NCBI GenBank assembly: GCA_028984105.1
Contig: CM054807.1
Span: 24,243,198-24,307,197 of the forward strand
Direction of reading: 5' to 3'
Source of the DNA: Lavandula angustifolia
Taxonomy: Eukaryota > Streptophyta > Magnoliopsida > Lamiales > Lamiaceae
DNA: 64,000 nucleotides
Made by a program: the position numbers and the translations under genes. The notes below the pieces were generated by a model. The model was not told the origin of the DNA and made no database searches. It was given only the letters and a program-made list of their open reading frames with translations. This document shows, piece by piece, positions 11,086-24,225 of this stretch (position 1 is its first letter; every line of letters starts with the position of its first letter).

Positions 11086-12747
11086 TGTTGGTCCCGAGAG
11101 CACGTTCAGGTGTAGAGGGGGGGGGTGAATACACCTGAAACCGATTTCTCAACTTAAAATACGAACATTCCTTTTCAGGATGATGTCGTACTGAACAAGT
11201 TCAGTAGACCAGATAGTTGTTCTGAATCGTGTTGGCAGAGTGACTGACTCTACTGAGATCTGGTAGCTGACTGAGCGTCAGAATTCAGTATCAGCAGATA
11301 GAGTTCAGTGGTGCGGAATAGTGTAGGCCCAATTCAGTTGAGTGGAAAACGTTTTTATTAAAACTGTTTCAGTAGATTAGTGCAGTAGCTTAAGTTCGCT
11401 GAAACACTGTTGAATGATTTAAAAGATAGTTTTCAGTATGAACAGTTAAATCAATGCAACAGTAAAGAGAAACACAAACAAAAGACACAGAGATTTTTAA
11501 AGTGGTTCGGACACAAAAATCCTACGTCCACTGTCCCGAAAGATCAGGAGGCTATTTATTATACTGAGGTAGTCTCAGTCAGCTTGTACACAGGACACAG
11601 CCGCGTCTCAGAATTTATACTGAGCAAGTCTCAGTTTACACAGTTATCAAACTAAAGTGTTTGACACACTCTCCAACTATGAAGGAGTCCTTTTACAATA
11701 AGGATTAGTTCAAATATGAACTCCTTCGTCTAAGCTATGGATATATACTTTTGAGCTTAGGTTAGAGGGATAGGGAACGAGAAGGTAGCTTCCAGAACGA
11801 CGAACAGCTGAATATAGCTTTGAGTTCGTGTAACGTCGTTTGGATACTAGAGGCTTGTTTTGATCGGTTCAGCTTGGTTCCCTAAGAGCTAGAATGAAGT
11901 CTTTCGCCGGAGATAGATTCTTTGAGTTTCTTGTGGAAGACTTAGGCTTTTCGGTTTTTGCTCGTTTGAATGCTCTGTGTTCGTTCTCTCTTGTTCTAGG
12001 TTGTTCGTTCGTGAGCTTCAAATTTCGAATGATCCCTCTATTTATAGAGAAGAGATGAGGATAGATCCGTTGGAGACGATGATCCTTTATCTCTCTCTTT
12101 TGGTAGCTAACGGCTCTTTTGAAGTAGAGTGACAGTGTCCTTTCCCTCCTTTTCTGGAAAGTTGTTGACTTGTAGCTTTAGTAGGTGTAGGACAGGTGTC
12201 TGCTTGTCATTTGCCGAGGTTCAGAAAGTGGTTGAGATAGAACAAACTTCGAGGCAAACTGAAGCTGACTTCTCTCTTCCTCGTATTTGACTATGCTGAT
12301 TGTCTTTCAAAAGATCTGACAGTTCAGAAGACTGTCTGGCCGTTGCAGAGTCTGATCTCTGATTCAGTAGTGATTATGCTTGAGTTGGCTTTATCGAAGA
12401 TCAGCCTCGAGTACGATGAACTACTCCTCGCCGAGTTCGGGCCCCACCGACTCCTTTCGCATATCTTTGCTCCCGCCGAGTCCAAGATTGCCTGAGTCTT
12501 CTACTTCTGGTGTTGAGGCTGATAAGCTACTGGATGCCTGAACCAGAGCAGAGTGTCTGCTGAGTTTGAAACCTCAGAGACAAAAACAGATTACAAGGTA
12601 TAGGTTCACCAATCAAGATAGCGTTTTGGGATCTTCAAATCTTCAGACTAGTTCAGAGCACAGGGCTACTGAGTATATGTCAGCATAGAAGACAGAATCA
12701 TTTCCCATTATATGCAATACTGATGAGGATAGAATCATCACCCAACA
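11086..12747 (-). repeat. 5' LTR of CopA
   Basis: 1662 bp with 6-bp inverted ends TGTTGG/CCAACA. A minus-strand TATA-like box CTATAAATAG lies at 12038-12047. The 5-bp flank on the right is GGATA (12748-12752); its partner should lie left of the window. Confidence 0.9.
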
Positions 12748-14330
12748 GGATATTTATTTCTAATTTCTCGAACAACTTCATGTAATCCATGTTTTCCTTG
12801 TTCGACGTTCTTTTTCTTTCTAAAGCTTCTGAAAATGGCGGAGGAAGTATCGGTTCAGACTCCGATTGGCTAGTCGGGACAGTCTCCTCTTCCTATTCTG
12901 GTTCAGCATCTTCAGCATGCTGTTCTTCTGGTTGGTAGGTTTGTGCAGGCTGTTCCGCGGCCTTCTTCTTTTCTGCCAGCTTTTCTGGGTGTCTCGCTTG
13001 CACAATCGGGCCAGGCAGTTCTTTTCCTCCACGTAGCGTAATCTGATTGCAGTTATGGACATTTGGATTTTGCTGGGTTTGAGCTAGAAGCTGCCCTTGA
13101 GAATTCTTCATCTCCTGCATGGTAGAATTCAGCTTACTCATTTGCTTGGCCAACTGATCCATCGTGGCTTGCTGATCCTTCTTTGTCTGATTGATCTCCC
13201 GCTGCATCTGTTGTTGAAATGCAGTGCTGTCCTTCTGCGAAGAAACCATTTCAGCCAAAAGTTTTTCCAATGGATTCTGGTGCTCCGGTTGGGCAACTGG
13301 AGCACTCTGCTGCTGAAACTGCCTTTGATGCGGAGGCCTATACACCTGCTGGTAGCCATTTTGATTAGGAGCCTGGTATGGCTGCTGATAATTTTGTTGC
13401 TGCTGGTATGGCTACTGAAATTGTTGTTGAGGCGGATTCGGTTGAAATTGTTCTTTTGGTTGCCTCCATCGAAGGTTCGGATGAACCCCTTGCTGTCCGC
13501 TCCAATTTCCAGCTGCGTTTACTTCTTCTCCCGGACATTGTAGTGATGTATGTCCTTTTTCTCCACATGCTCCACATGCGTGATCGACATTTGATCGGCT
13601 TGGGGTAGGAGCGTTCTGCTTGAGTATCAAGTCGAGCTTATCTTGCAATAGGCTGAATTTCGCCTCCACTTTACTATCGATCTCATCAAGTAGTCGGAGT
13701 GAGGCCAATTTACGGCTCTCCTTGTTGGTCTCGGCCCTTTGTATTGCGAGGTAGACTCCGCAAGCCCTTTGATTATATTTCTTGCATCTTCGTAGAGGCT
13801 TGTATGGAAATTCCCCCTCAGACCGATATCAACTATGGCTTTAGCTTCGTCTGTCATTCCTTGATAGAAAATTTGTAGAAGCTCCACATCCGAGTAGCCA
13901 TGGTTCGGACAACTATCGACGAGTCGTCCAAATCTCTCCCAATATGCGCCAAAGGTCTCGTCGAGTTCTTGAGCAATCCCAAAAATCTGCTTCTTTAACG
14001 CATTTGTCTTTGAATGCGGGAAATACTTCTTTAAGAAAACCGTACGCATCTGGGCCCACGTCGTGATCGTGTTCGGCTTTAGACTAGAGAACCACGCTTG
14101 TGCTCCGTCTTGAAGAGTGAATGGAAAGGCCTTGAGCTTGAAAGCGTCCCAGGTTGCGCTGGCGGTCAGATTACACACTTGGTTGAACGACGCCAAAAAG
14201 GAATTTGGATTCTCGTTCGTCCTTCCATAAAACTTCGGCATGACAGCGACCATGTTCAGCTTGACATCAATTTGTTCTGTAGTAGTGATTTGGATTGGAC
14301 CGGGTAGGTCCAATCTTAAGCACTAGACTA
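12748..14330 (-). pseudogene. Athila-like Ty3/gypsy gag, interrupted by CopA
   Basis: 14313-13627 has a Retrotrans_gag domain (MPKFYGRTNENPNSF, AQAWFSSLKPNTITTW, SPNHGYSD-like segments). A frameshift near 13700 leads to 13708-12893, with an intact CX2CX4HX4C knuckle (CGACGEKGHTSLQC), a Gln-rich stretch and the ITLRGGKELPGP segment that precedes protease in Athila-type elements. TAG codons lie at 13412-13414 and near 12893. The frame continues to the CopA LTR at 12747 and is cut there. No upstream LTR is recognised. The lineage call is from family knowledge. Confidence 0.8.
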
Positions 14331-14429
14331 GTGAATTAATTTATAAAATCTATATAAAAATTGGGGATGAATAATTTGTTCTTATTTTCACCAAATAAAT
14401 TAATTTAAAAAATAAACAAAATAAATTAA

Positions 14430-15615
<1,186 letters not shown>

Positions 15616-15743
15616 CTCTCATGATCATCGTAGACACAGATTATGTAAACTTATATATGTCTATTTTCTATCTATATATTTTGATATGTTCTTTATTCGT
15701 GATTATTGTCCAGTGATGGACAAACCCTAAATATTTTTAATAA

Positions 15744-15828
15744 GGGGGGTGTGCAAAAATGTACATATCAAACAATCATAAATGCAAAAATATATATGAC
15801 TTCACCAAAATGCAAAAATGTACATATA
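15744..15828 (+). repeat. Left TIR of the MULE
   Basis: G-rich terminus followed by three copies of a TGCAAAAATRTAYAT-like motif. It is imperfectly complementary to 24226-24310. Confidence 0.7.
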
Positions 15829-15904
15829 TATTATTTTAAACCTCTCAACAACCCTACACCTTATCAAAGTACAATTTTCTCTCTCTTCTCCTACTTATTG
15901 CAGA

Positions 15905-16010
15905 GAAGTGATTGTTGGACTTGACATTTTTTTTTCTCTCTCTCTCTTTCTCAACGTGCTATCTCTCTCTCTCTACCTAATAAACATGCATGCATGCATG
16001 CATGCATTTG
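15905..16010. repeat. CT-rich and (GCAT)n simple repeats
   Basis: Polypyrimidine CT runs (15929-15975) and a GCAT tetranucleotide repeat (about 15986-16008) inside the MULE. Confidence 0.85.
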
Positions 16011-16159
16011 ATGAAGGAAATTTATACGTTGCCGTTGAAATTTCTCAACCTAATAAACATACATGCTTGAAATTTCTAGACTCACCACTCCACATGCAAT
16101 AAATTATAAAAATTTATACGTAACCTTGCTGTTGAAGGACGAGAAACCATGCATGCATT

Positions 16160-16345
16160 ATCAAAATTTATACGTAATCCTTGCGAAATTTATATGAAAT
16201 TTATATCAAGATTTATACGAAATTTATACGTAACCCTTGCGAAATTTATATCGAAAGTTATACGAAATTTATCGAAATTTATACAAAATTTATACGAAAT
16301 TTATATCAAAATTTATACGAAATTTATACGAAATTGTAGAAATTA
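16160..16345. repeat. Short tandem repeat, AAATTTATACG-like
   Basis: About a dozen degenerate 11-20-bp units built on AAATTTATACG. The plus-strand frame across it is a by-product of the repeat. Confidence 0.8.
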
Positions 16346-16490
16346 TTACTTAGAATTTGAATATTGTTGTTATAATTCTGTAGAAATACGTCCTAAAATA
16401 TTACTTAGAATGCGAAACCCAAATGTGTTCGAAATACCCAAATGTCCGTCCTAAATAAGTCAAATGAGAGATAGAAATATGTCCTAAAAT

Positions 16491-17852
16491 TGAAGGAATA
16501 ATTAGGGTTAGGAACGATACCTTCCTCCTTCGTATGTTATCGCGGCTCTGATTGTTGCTCCTGTGTCAGATCTTCTGATCTGTGTCCCGGCCTTTTTCTC
16601 CCTCGAGGTGGTCAGAGAACTGGAGAAAATATATTTTTGTCTCCCTCATACTCACAGCGTGTATGATTATGTGTGTGTATTCTGTTCTGAACAAAATACT
16701 AATATATATAGGCTTCAAAAGCCAATATAATATTAATATATTTGTAGCCCATTAATTTAATTATATTCCAATGGGCTTCCACATAATTAGCCCATAATAT
16801 AATTAATTAATCTACTGGGCTACTAATATTTATCAATTAATTGGCTCAGCCAATTAATTCCAGATAAATAACATTATTAAATAATGTAAAAATACATTAA
16901 TCCATTAATAATGAATTCTGAGAGACAATAAATTACTAGGCAACTAACTGGGCCAGATCAGGGATCCAATACAAAAAATAAAGCTGGGCCTCCAATTAAT
17001 TAATTATCCATGCTCAGCCCAGAGCAAAATTAATTAATTAACACAGATTCATTCCACTAGAGAATTCATGCTGACTTACCCCTTTATCCCAAATTGAGCA
17101 AGGGCTTGTATTTTAGACTTAATCAATCTCCGTATTTAAGATAGAAATATCCGCTAATTAATTAAGCTCACTGACAGCTTAAATTAATTAACATCTTATA
17201 TTCCTAAGTAGTACCACTCGACCTTATTAACACACCTAAACTTAATCAACCGGCCGGGTTTAGTATGTTAATCCTTTTGAGTTCCTCAGGGGATATTATC
17301 AACCCATTTTACTAGGATACGGATGCAAGATACAGACAACCAGCCCGAGCCACAAATAACTACTAACACCCAAGATACGTAGATCCGGTTGCGATGACGT
17401 TCACCATAGTAGGTCAAAGTGATAGATAGCCAAATGCACTCAGCTGAAGTCTTACCAAGCTTAAGACCAGCTAAGTCACCGAGATCTTGGTTCTCCACTA
17501 AGGTTAGTTAGGAGAACACATCTCACTGTGATCCGTCAATACACCACCTTAAGTGTACCAGTAAAGACAAGCGACTAAGACAAGCCACTTCTTATCTAAA
17601 CGCTAGCCTTAAACCGACAACTTATCCTTAAGTTGTCTCAGCTGTGATAACTGTTTATATCTTGTCAGTTCAACCAATTTGTGTTGTCTTCTGTGATACC
17701 CGGCACACCATACAAATCTAACTTTTATACAAGATAAAGGATAACATGTGCAAATATACATATTTATCAGATAGGAGAATAAAACAGTGGTAAGGACAAA
17801 AACACATTGTATACAAGCATAAAAAGTGCTTCCAGTATACAAAATCCCAACA
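16491..17852 (-). repeat. Solo LTR nested in the MULE
   Basis: 1362 bp beginning TG and ending CA, flanked by perfect 5-bp duplications AAAAT (16486-16490, 17853-17857). On the minus strand it starts TGTTGGGATTTTGTATAC. No internal region remains, so LTR-LTR recombination is likely. No coding sequence. The parent family is not identified. Confidence 0.85.
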
Positions 17853-17857
17853 AAAAT

Positions 17858-17945
17858 ACTGTAGAAATACGTCCTAAATAATTCTGTAGAAATACGTCCT
17901 AAATAATTATGTAGAAATGCGTCATAAATTATTACTTAGCAATAT
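17858..17945. repeat. 24-bp tandem repeat
   Basis: Three copies of TGTAGAAATACGTCCTAAAT. Related copies lie left of the solo LTR (16380-16400, 16455-16490), so the LTR landed in this array. Confidence 0.75.
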
Positions 17946-19469
17946 GTTCGAAATACCCAAATGTCCGTCCTAAATAAGTTCGCATAGAAAGGAGAGATAG
18001 AAATAAGTTGGAACAAACCCAAATGTCCGTACGAATGAGCAAGAAACAGAAATAGCTACGGGATAGAGCTCTCCCACATTAAAGCCACCATCCTTTTTCG
18101 GTACTAGAATAACGTGGTATGGCGAGTCATCATCGTCGGTGTCGGATACCCGAATAACAGCTTATCCACGTACATGGATGCATAAACGCCGCAATTGATG
18201 TAGTCAAACTGAGTGAAGTGGGGGCCGAGGCCTAGAATAACCGGACAGTGACGAGTGTCCATACTTGTGCTCCCATACGCCTGCATGCTCAAGAAGCTTG
18301 TACAAGAATTTGGTCAACTGTACAAGCGTTCCAATTTTTGTAGGGTCGTAATCCTCGTTACCTCTATGCCAAAGTGAGTCATATAACTCAACCTTCCAAT
18401 CGTCGAGGCAGATACGGATTGTTACCTAGTGGTCTGCGGGAACGAGGCACACTGCTATGACCTATACAATACAATGCAATTTGTAAGACAACGTAGTTTC
18501 AAAGGGTTTTGGAGTTTCTCGAAACTTACATAGCTAACCCATCGCTATCTTGTGGTTGTGTCAATCAGCCCCTCTGGGGGAGTCCACCAAGTAAAATCCG
18601 CATACAGATTGAAGCTTCCAGTATCTGGGTTGCAGCAGTTATCTAACCACTCTTGTATGAGTGCGGCCTAAATCATGCGTAGTGTTAAGTAATTTTATTG
18701 GAGAGCTAAGTTAGATCCACAGCTTATATTATCTAATAAAATAATATACTTACAAGGAAATCAGTATCAACCAAAATTATTGATACTAGATTTATGTCCG
18801 GGAGCAAGCCTTCCCCATTCCCTAGAAGCTGTCTCATTGAAGTTAACCAAAGGTCAATCATCTACACAAAATCATAGTTAAACAATGTTAGAAATCAAAT
18901 ATATTTGTACACTATAGAAACATAAATTCATGGATATACCTTCGAGTCCATCATAACCCGGACATTTTCGACCTGGGTGAAGAAACTCTGGTGCAATGCG
19001 AAGAGAGACTTGGGAACCCTAACGTACGCCATCACATCCCCCTCACGCCACTCGTTATACCCTTGGACAGTTTTTTCAATATACTCATCCAAGTCATCCG
19101 TGAGATCCACCACGGTTTGTTTCTTCGGTCGTCCCCTTCCCCGCTTGGCGGGTGCCTTACCCTTGTCAGGTGCCCTCTCAAACTGGGTGGCTAGCGGATG
19201 AATAAATCCCTCTGGTTATTGAACTCGTTGGGGCGAGACTCTTAAGATATGGCTTAAGTCTGGCTCCATTACAGGAATATATGGCTCATCGAATGGCCTT
19301 GGTGGACTATTCTGATCCTGCAATTGATTTATAAAAAATTATTACTCGGTAATTTGTATAGTTTAGAGAATGTAATTTGGAGTAATAGGTTATTAATACA
19401 GACTATTAAGTTCAAAATTACCACATCATCATCCCACTGAGCAGTTGATTCATCCTAGTGTGCAGTTGA

Positions 19470-19760
19470 ATGTCTGGAACCCTTAGGCTCTGGCTGGGTC
19501 TGGGGCTCAACTCGGTGCAAGGAGGAGTGGTGGGACGGCTCGGGCTGGGGCTCAACTCGGTGCGAGGAGGAGTGGCAGGAAGCCGATGGCTCAACTCGGT
19601 GCGAGGAGGAGTGGCGGGAAGTCGATGGCTCAACTCGGTGCGAGGAGGAGTGGCGGGAAGGCTCAGGCTGGGGCTCAACTCGGTGCGAGGAGTGACGGGA
19701 AGGCTCGGGTTGGGCCCGGTGCGACGTCGAGTGTCTCGAACCCTCGACCTCTGATCGGTG
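19470..19760 (-). repeat. In-frame minisatellite encoding HSSSHRVEP-type repeats
   Basis: About seven units of 36-51 bp, each encoding Ser/His-rich residues followed by HRVEP, between the DUF1985-like and AT-hook segments. It is likely a disordered, length-variable linker. Confidence 0.85.
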
Positions 19761-20972
19761 CAACGTCGAGTATCTCGCACCTTCGGGAGAGGCTCGGTGT
19801 GAGGTTGACTGTGTCTTCAGCCCCATGCTATTCAACACTCCCTTCAAATAACTCTTCAGTTTTGGGAGGACACTTTTCTCCACGTCTTTCGAACATTTCT
19901 TCCTAAACTCGGCTTCATTCCAATTTTGAGGAAAATTGGAGGCACTTCGTCGACCTCTGGGCCACATCTCAGGAGAAGAATCTGAATCGTTATTTTCCAC
20001 ATTCGTCTTCCCTTTTATACGGGTGGATCGTCGCGTATTCGTCGGTGGTGATAACAGAGGGGATGCTTCTCTTGCTCTACCACGTGGCCGGGGAATACCC
20101 ATGTCCCTCGCAGCCTCAGAACCAAACAATACCGTCTGAGGCCGACGGTATTGCACTCCAAGTGCTTGGCCGATTTGGGTGCTCATGTACCAAAGTGATT
20201 CCTGTTCACGTTGAGTAACTACGAGTGGGTAATATTCCACATTATCGTCGAAGAAGCCACGAAATTGACCTTTCCGTAGGTGGAAGTACCACCTTAACAT
20301 GGGGGGATGGCATTTGCTTTGACTATGCTCCCGGTAAGGGCCCCAAGTTGGGGGATAGCTTCAAATGCCCAAACCTGCAACAAAAATATGTCATTAATCA
20401 GTGTATACTTGGGTAATATGATGAAATTTGTAAATAATTACCTGTATAGCCCATATGGGCCCCGCGAAATGGTAGCTGTTTCCGCACGCCCTTCTTCCTA
20501 CCGGTATATGCTGCTTATAGTGCATTAATGCTTGGTATGCATATGCACCCCATGGAAATGTACGCCACCTATCAAGATCATCCACCAGCACCCAAACGAA
20601 CTCGTCCACCAACCTCAGCTTCGGTACACCCATAACCATTAAGTAAAACATTAGAATATTTGCCACCTTGATGTAATCTAATGCATATGCATCTTCGGCC
20701 ATCTCGTTCTTATACACGGCATGCAACTCCTCCACACTAGGTCTTTTCTCATCACAGAAGAGAGACCACACCGCAATGCACGATGCATCATGGTCAGCAG
20801 TGGGGTCGAAGGATGAAGAGCCCATGCACAAGCCGGATACTGTGCAAAGTCGGAGGGACCAAATGAAATGAGTCCACCGCTGATTTGGAACCACATGCAG
20901 TCGTCCGCCGCATCGTCTACAGTCACCTCGCGACACATCAATTGATGGATATCCTTACTAGCAGTCCATCCA

Positions 20973-21133
20973 CGAATTTTTCTATCCTAGACCGGGTCTA
21001 CAACTTAAGTTGTAGACCCGGTGGTTAAAAACCATGACACATCACATGTTTGTAAAAAAAAAATTAATAAAAAACACAACTTCTATCCTAGACCACAAGG
21101 TCTTGTAGACCCGGTCTAGGATAGAAAAATTCG
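20973..21133. mobile_element. hAT-type MITE inside the DUF1985 exon
   Basis: 161 bp with perfect 31-bp terminal inverted repeats starting CGAATTTTTCTATCC, flanked by 8-bp duplications TCCATCCA (20965-20972, 21134-21141). 20991-21022 is a perfect 32-bp palindrome (half ACCGGGTCTACAACTT). No coding capacity. The 8-bp duplication points to hAT. It interrupts the exon between SWKGGWT and ASKDIHQ. Confidence 0.88.
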
Positions 21134-21339
21134 TCCATCCACCCTTCCACGACATGATGTGTCCAAACGGACTTGTCCTACAAAAGTCATCCACCAGTTC
21201 CTGCCCACCTACGGCAAGCAATGTCGCTCTAATATCCCCTATAATGAAATCCTTCCAATATATGTTCAAAGTTGGATAAACATTCCTGCATTCGTACCTA
21301 ACCCACCTCCAGTTACCCTGCAATAGTTTATAATTAATT

Positions 21340-23720
21340 AGTAAGACCTTTTAAACAACGTTAGCACTACATAAATACATGTTCACACTTCATCATAAAC
21401 CGTTACATTAATATACGAAGTATTATGCAAAGAAAGATAAAATTCAGAACATAGTATAACCCAAAAAAATGTAATATTTAGTATGAGTACTCTAGAAAAT
21501 TTATTTATGATCGGACAGATTCCAAGTTACATGTTGTGATTTTTCATGAAACACGAACTAGTATTACAAATTCAATATGAAAAACCTAGTTTTTTGAAAT
21601 AAACACCAATAGAGTCGATATGAACACGAAAAACACAATGAAATCATACAATTCTCCAGTAAAGAACTTTTTCATGCATCCTATGAATTCGTGTTTTTAC
21701 AATTATCTTAGCACTACTAAAATAAATCAAATTACTCCGTTTTATACCTAAACGAAACAACTATAATATAATCATAGTTATACCGTGTGTTAATTTTTTA
21801 TGTTATTATTATATAATAGCTAATCTCATATGTATCTATGTATCTACAAATCTTGCCAACTAATAAGGTGCATGCCAACTAAACGGTGCATGCCAACTAA
21901 ACCTTACTGTCTCGCCAACTAAATATCTGAAATATCTGAAATTACATGAAATTGTTGAAATATCTGAAGTTGCAACTTACGGTGCATGCCAATTAAATAT
22001 CTGAAATTGCTAAAATTGTTTAAATATCTGAAATTGCTGAAACCCTAAATTAAATTATCGAAAATCCCTAAATTAAATTACTGAAACCCTAAATTAAATT
22101 GTTGAAACCCTAAATTAAATTATCGAAAATCCCTAAATTATCGAAATCATCTAATTGACGAAATTGACAAAATTCGGTGGAGAAATTCCTAAACCCTAAA
22201 TTGACGAAATTGACGAAATTCGGTCCGGTTGTTCCTTAAACCCTAAATTGACGAAATTCGGCCCGGTTGTTCCCTAAACCCTAAATTGACGAAATTCGGT
22301 GGAGAAATTTCTTAAATTAAATTGAAGAAATTGACGAAATTCCCTAAACTCTAAATTTACGAAATTCCCTAAATTGAATTGAAGAAATTGACGAAATTCC
22401 CTAAACTCTAAATTTACGAAATTCCCTAAACTCGATGGAGAAATTCCCTAAATTAAATTGAAGAAATTCCCTAAATTTCCTAAACTGGGTGGACATTTAA
22501 CGAAATTCCCTAAACTCGGTGGAGAATATAAACCAGTTCTAAAATTCCTATTTCGTATATCTTCAAAATATCTTCAAAGTATATCTTCAAAATATATCAA
22601 TTGCACACAAGAAAAATAAAAACCATATACTTGCTCAATTACGGTATTTCTATCAAAATATTCTCTATAAGCATGCTCTACAAAGATCATAAACCAAAAT
22701 ATATAAACCTAAAATAAAACTAACATGCCCATTGTTAGGATCGAATTTCATTGAAGCCTTTTAGTGAAAGAGGGAGAAGAGATGTGAAGTGGGACGAACA
22801 AGATCGGAAATGGAGTGTCAAGAATAAGAGAGGAGGTGTGAAGAAGGCCTAGAGATGTGAAGAACTCTTAATTTACTTTCGTCTGCCTCAGTCAAAAATA
22901 ATTTCCTATATATTTGTTTCAGTAGGCTTTGACTACTTTTAAGATAGGTTGAAAATGATACACTATTTACGGGGCATGCCAATAATTGGTTAGGTTTCGA
23001 AATATAATGTATTATATACATGATAATATTATATAGACTATATAAGATAATATTGTATTTAACCTTGTATAAAATATATAGGATAATATTGAATCCTATT
23101 TAGTTTCGAAATTGGATAATATATAGGATAATCTTGAATATTTTTCGAAAATTGGATAATGTTTTACGTAAGAATAATTACTAATCTATAATTTTATATA
23201 ATATATATATATATTATAATATTTATCAAGGTTTTACATAATAATAATTAGGAATCCTAATATTCTCATTTCTGTTATCAACCCTAATCTCATTTCTGTT
23301 ATCAACCCTACTATTTCGCATTATTTCAAATTTATTTTCGAAAACATTGATCAAGATCTTCAAAATTTTCAAATATAATATTCGAATGGATTCAAATATT
23401 TTTGGAATATTTTGGATTCTTTATATTTCGAATGGATCACAAATATGACAATTTGAACTAAAAACTACCTAAATACTTCGAATTCTTGATATTGGAATGG
23501 ATCACAAATATCTATGTATCTACAAATCTCCTACCATGACACTAAACGAAGCAAATCTCCTACTACCAAACAAATTCTCCTCATTCTCTTCCACCATACA
23601 ACATCACGTGAAAGTGAAAGTAAACCCTAAAATACACGAATAGTAATATTCTGGTTTATGAGCCTTAGAGAATATATTCTCTAACCTGCAAAAAGTGATT
23701 GAATAGAAATAGAAAGGGAC
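21340..23720. other. AT-rich MULE interior upstream of the Ulp1 gene
   Basis: No coding sequence recognised. The first exon and promoter of the Ulp1 gene should be here, but I cannot place them. It includes the repeat array at 21940-22530. Confidence 0.5.
21940..22530. repeat. Degenerate short-repeat array with telo-box motifs
   Basis: Repeated CCCTAAATTGACGAAATTCG- and CCTAAATTAAATT-like units. AAACCCTAAA (the plant telo-box/telomere-repeat core) recurs several times between about 22040 and 22290. It is too degenerate to be a telomere. Confidence 0.75.
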
Positions 23721-23729
23721 AAATATATG

Positions 23730-23775
<46 letters not shown>

Positions 23776-23790
23776 GAAAGAGAGAGCGAT
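23730..23790. repeat. (GA)n microsatellite
   Basis: Uninterrupted GA dinucleotides from about 23731 to 23771, then imperfect ones. Confidence 0.95.
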
Positions 23791-24225
23791 TTGGCTGGGC
23801 ACCGACAGAGAGAGACAACAGTTACTGTTTGACATGCATATGGTTTTTTCACAGTTTAATAACGTTAATATTCTCGATAATGGATGCTGGTACAATGGTT
23901 TAATACTTCGAAAAAACATGTTATGTCTCTGGTTCGATTCCTCTTGGCGACTTATATTTCATTTTATTTTGTTTATACTATAGTTATCGTCTAGAAATAA
24001 AAATGTTATAATTTGTTTGAGAATTTAAAATCGCACAGCGGTATGTTACTTTGGGAATAAAATCGAGGTCGCGGGTTCGAGCTCTCTTCAGCTCAAATAA
24101 ATGCAGTGTTAATTTTCTTTTTTTAATATAAACACATCTTTTCGAAACAATCACCAAACAGAAACCTGCACACACTCTGCACACACACCTATACACACAC
24201 TACACACACTTAGTGTGAAGTAGAC

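Larger units (their letters stand above)
1..12747 (-). mobile_element. CopA: Sirevirus-like Ty1/copia LTR retrotransposon, nearly complete
   Basis: Bases 1-561 repeat 12181-12747 in direct orientation, so the window opens inside the left (3') LTR. The right (5') LTR is 11086-12747 (1662 bp), implying about 1.1 kb lies upstream and a total length near 13.8 kb. Minus-strand order is 5' LTR, PBS, gag, protease, integrase, RT/RNase H, a 600-bp spacer, a long extra frame, a polypurine tract and the 3' LTR. Protease-integrase-RT order defines Ty1/copia. The post-pol frame and repeated polypurine-like tracts are what I recall of the Sirevirus lineage, so that label is inference. All genes are interrupted. 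The element is inserted in an Athila-like gag. Confidence 0.9.
18104..21318 (-). pseudogene. DUF1985-like and Ulp1 (C48) protease gene carried by the MULE
   Basis: Exons inferred from conserved domains plus GT/AG borders: 21318-20442 (interrupted by a MITE), 20374-19422, 19317-18940, 18861-18754, 18667-about 18530, 18461-18104. The first two hold a DUF1985-like region (LVDDLDRWRTFPWGAYAY, then VWAFEAIPQLG across the intron). Next come a tandem-repeat linker and an AT-hook-like KRGRGRPKK (about 19117-19145). The last holds the Ulp1 core, with the His motif ADH at a TAG (18426-18428) and the catalytic Cys in DYINCGVYASMY. Breaks: frameshifts near 20820, in the C-run 20301-20306 and near 18240-18290; stops at 19216-19218, 18545-18547 and 18426-18428. 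Ulp1 enzymes cleave SUMO-like tags; the role in transposons is unknown. A 5' exon probably lies upstream. Confidence 0.75.

Noticed and set aside
16149..16454. 101-codon plus-strand open frame
   Set aside because: It follows the AAATTTATACG tandem repeat and has no protein-like composition.
19470..19906. Plus-strand Gly/Leu/Arg-rich frames
   Set aside because: Shadows of the HRVEP minisatellite on the minus strand.
21940..22530. Interstitial telomere
   Set aside because: CCCTAAA units are too scattered and mixed with other repeats to be a telomere array.
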